From NCBI GenBank assembly GCA_023014335.1, contig JAECYW010000001.1:2914001-2978000 (forward strand): a stretch of DNA of 64,000 nucleotides. Direction: 5' to 3'. The notes beneath the pieces were generated by a model, which was not told where the DNA came from, did not search any database, and worked only from the letters and a program-made list of their open reading frames with translations. Shown here one piece after another: positions 63,990 to 64,000 of the stretch (positions within the stretch are counted from its first letter, which is position 1; each line of letters opens with the position of its first letter). A program made the position numbers and the translations under genes. The stretch is from Galerina marginata. Lineage: Eukaryota > Basidiomycota > Agaricomycetes > Agaricales > Galerinaceae.

Positions 63990-64000
63990 CTAACAATAAA

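Overview
This window is nuclear DNA of a filamentous basidiomycete, most likely an Agaricomycete. The genes are dense, lie on both strands, and carry many short GT-AG introns of about 45-70 nt. The content is typical of mushroom-forming fungi: a class I hydrophobin, tandem F-box genes, two NACHT NTPases, a DUF4470/MYND-finger gene, a FunK-like kinase relative and a hAT transposon. All assignments come from reading protein motifs and splice signals by eye; no search was run.

Layout, left to right. 1-3 kb: the 5' part of an ITP pyrophosphatase gene (HAM1) and a complete ATG22-type vacuolar transporter, both on minus. 3.9-8.4 kb: an amidase with frame breaks and a kinase-like gene that has lost its catalytic aspartates. 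9-14.3 kb: two tandem intronless F-box genes and the eroded start of a third copy. 14.4-23.6 kb: an Omega-like glutathione transferase with an apparent 4-nt exon, a Boi/Pob1-like SH3-SAM-PH protein with an added calponin-homology-like C-terminus, and an Arb1-like Argonaute-chaperone subunit. 25.6-30 kb: a class I hydrophobin and a NACHT gene. 30.3-34.2 kb: divergent P5C dehydrogenase (PUT2) and an ERG26-like 3-beta-HSD. 34.6-39.8 kb: a small two-exon gene of unknown family split by a complete 4495-bp hAT transposon with an 8-bp target-site duplication and an apparently intact transposase. 41.9-48.5 kb: an F-box-like gene, relics of a MYND gene and of ERG26, a full DUF4470/MYND gene and a further relic of that type. 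49-53.4 kb: cullin-1 and a U5 snRNP WD40 protein. 55-64 kb: an unrecognised membrane ORF, the ribosome assembly factor RSA3, a nuclear-looking hypothetical, a second and better preserved NACHT gene, a short conserved-looking protein, and a DnaJC28-type (DUF1992) gene running off the right edge.

Two themes stand out. One is gene turnover: paralogues, truncated relics and a clean transposon insertion sit among conserved housekeeping genes. The other is data quality. Several conserved genes (PUT2, cullin-1, the Boi-like gene, the hydrophobin, the MYND gene) have single-base frame breaks while the protein sequence stays conserved on both sides, often with one extra C or G in a short run. Other genes (HAM1, ATG22, GST, SNRNP40, RSA3, both F-box genes, the hAT transposase) read cleanly. 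Many of the breaks are therefore probably sequencing errors, and none should be taken as evidence of a pseudogene without reads. Functionally, cullin-1 plus the F-box proteins point to SCF ubiquitin ligases, and the NACHT proteins point to fungal self/non-self or programmed-death signalling.
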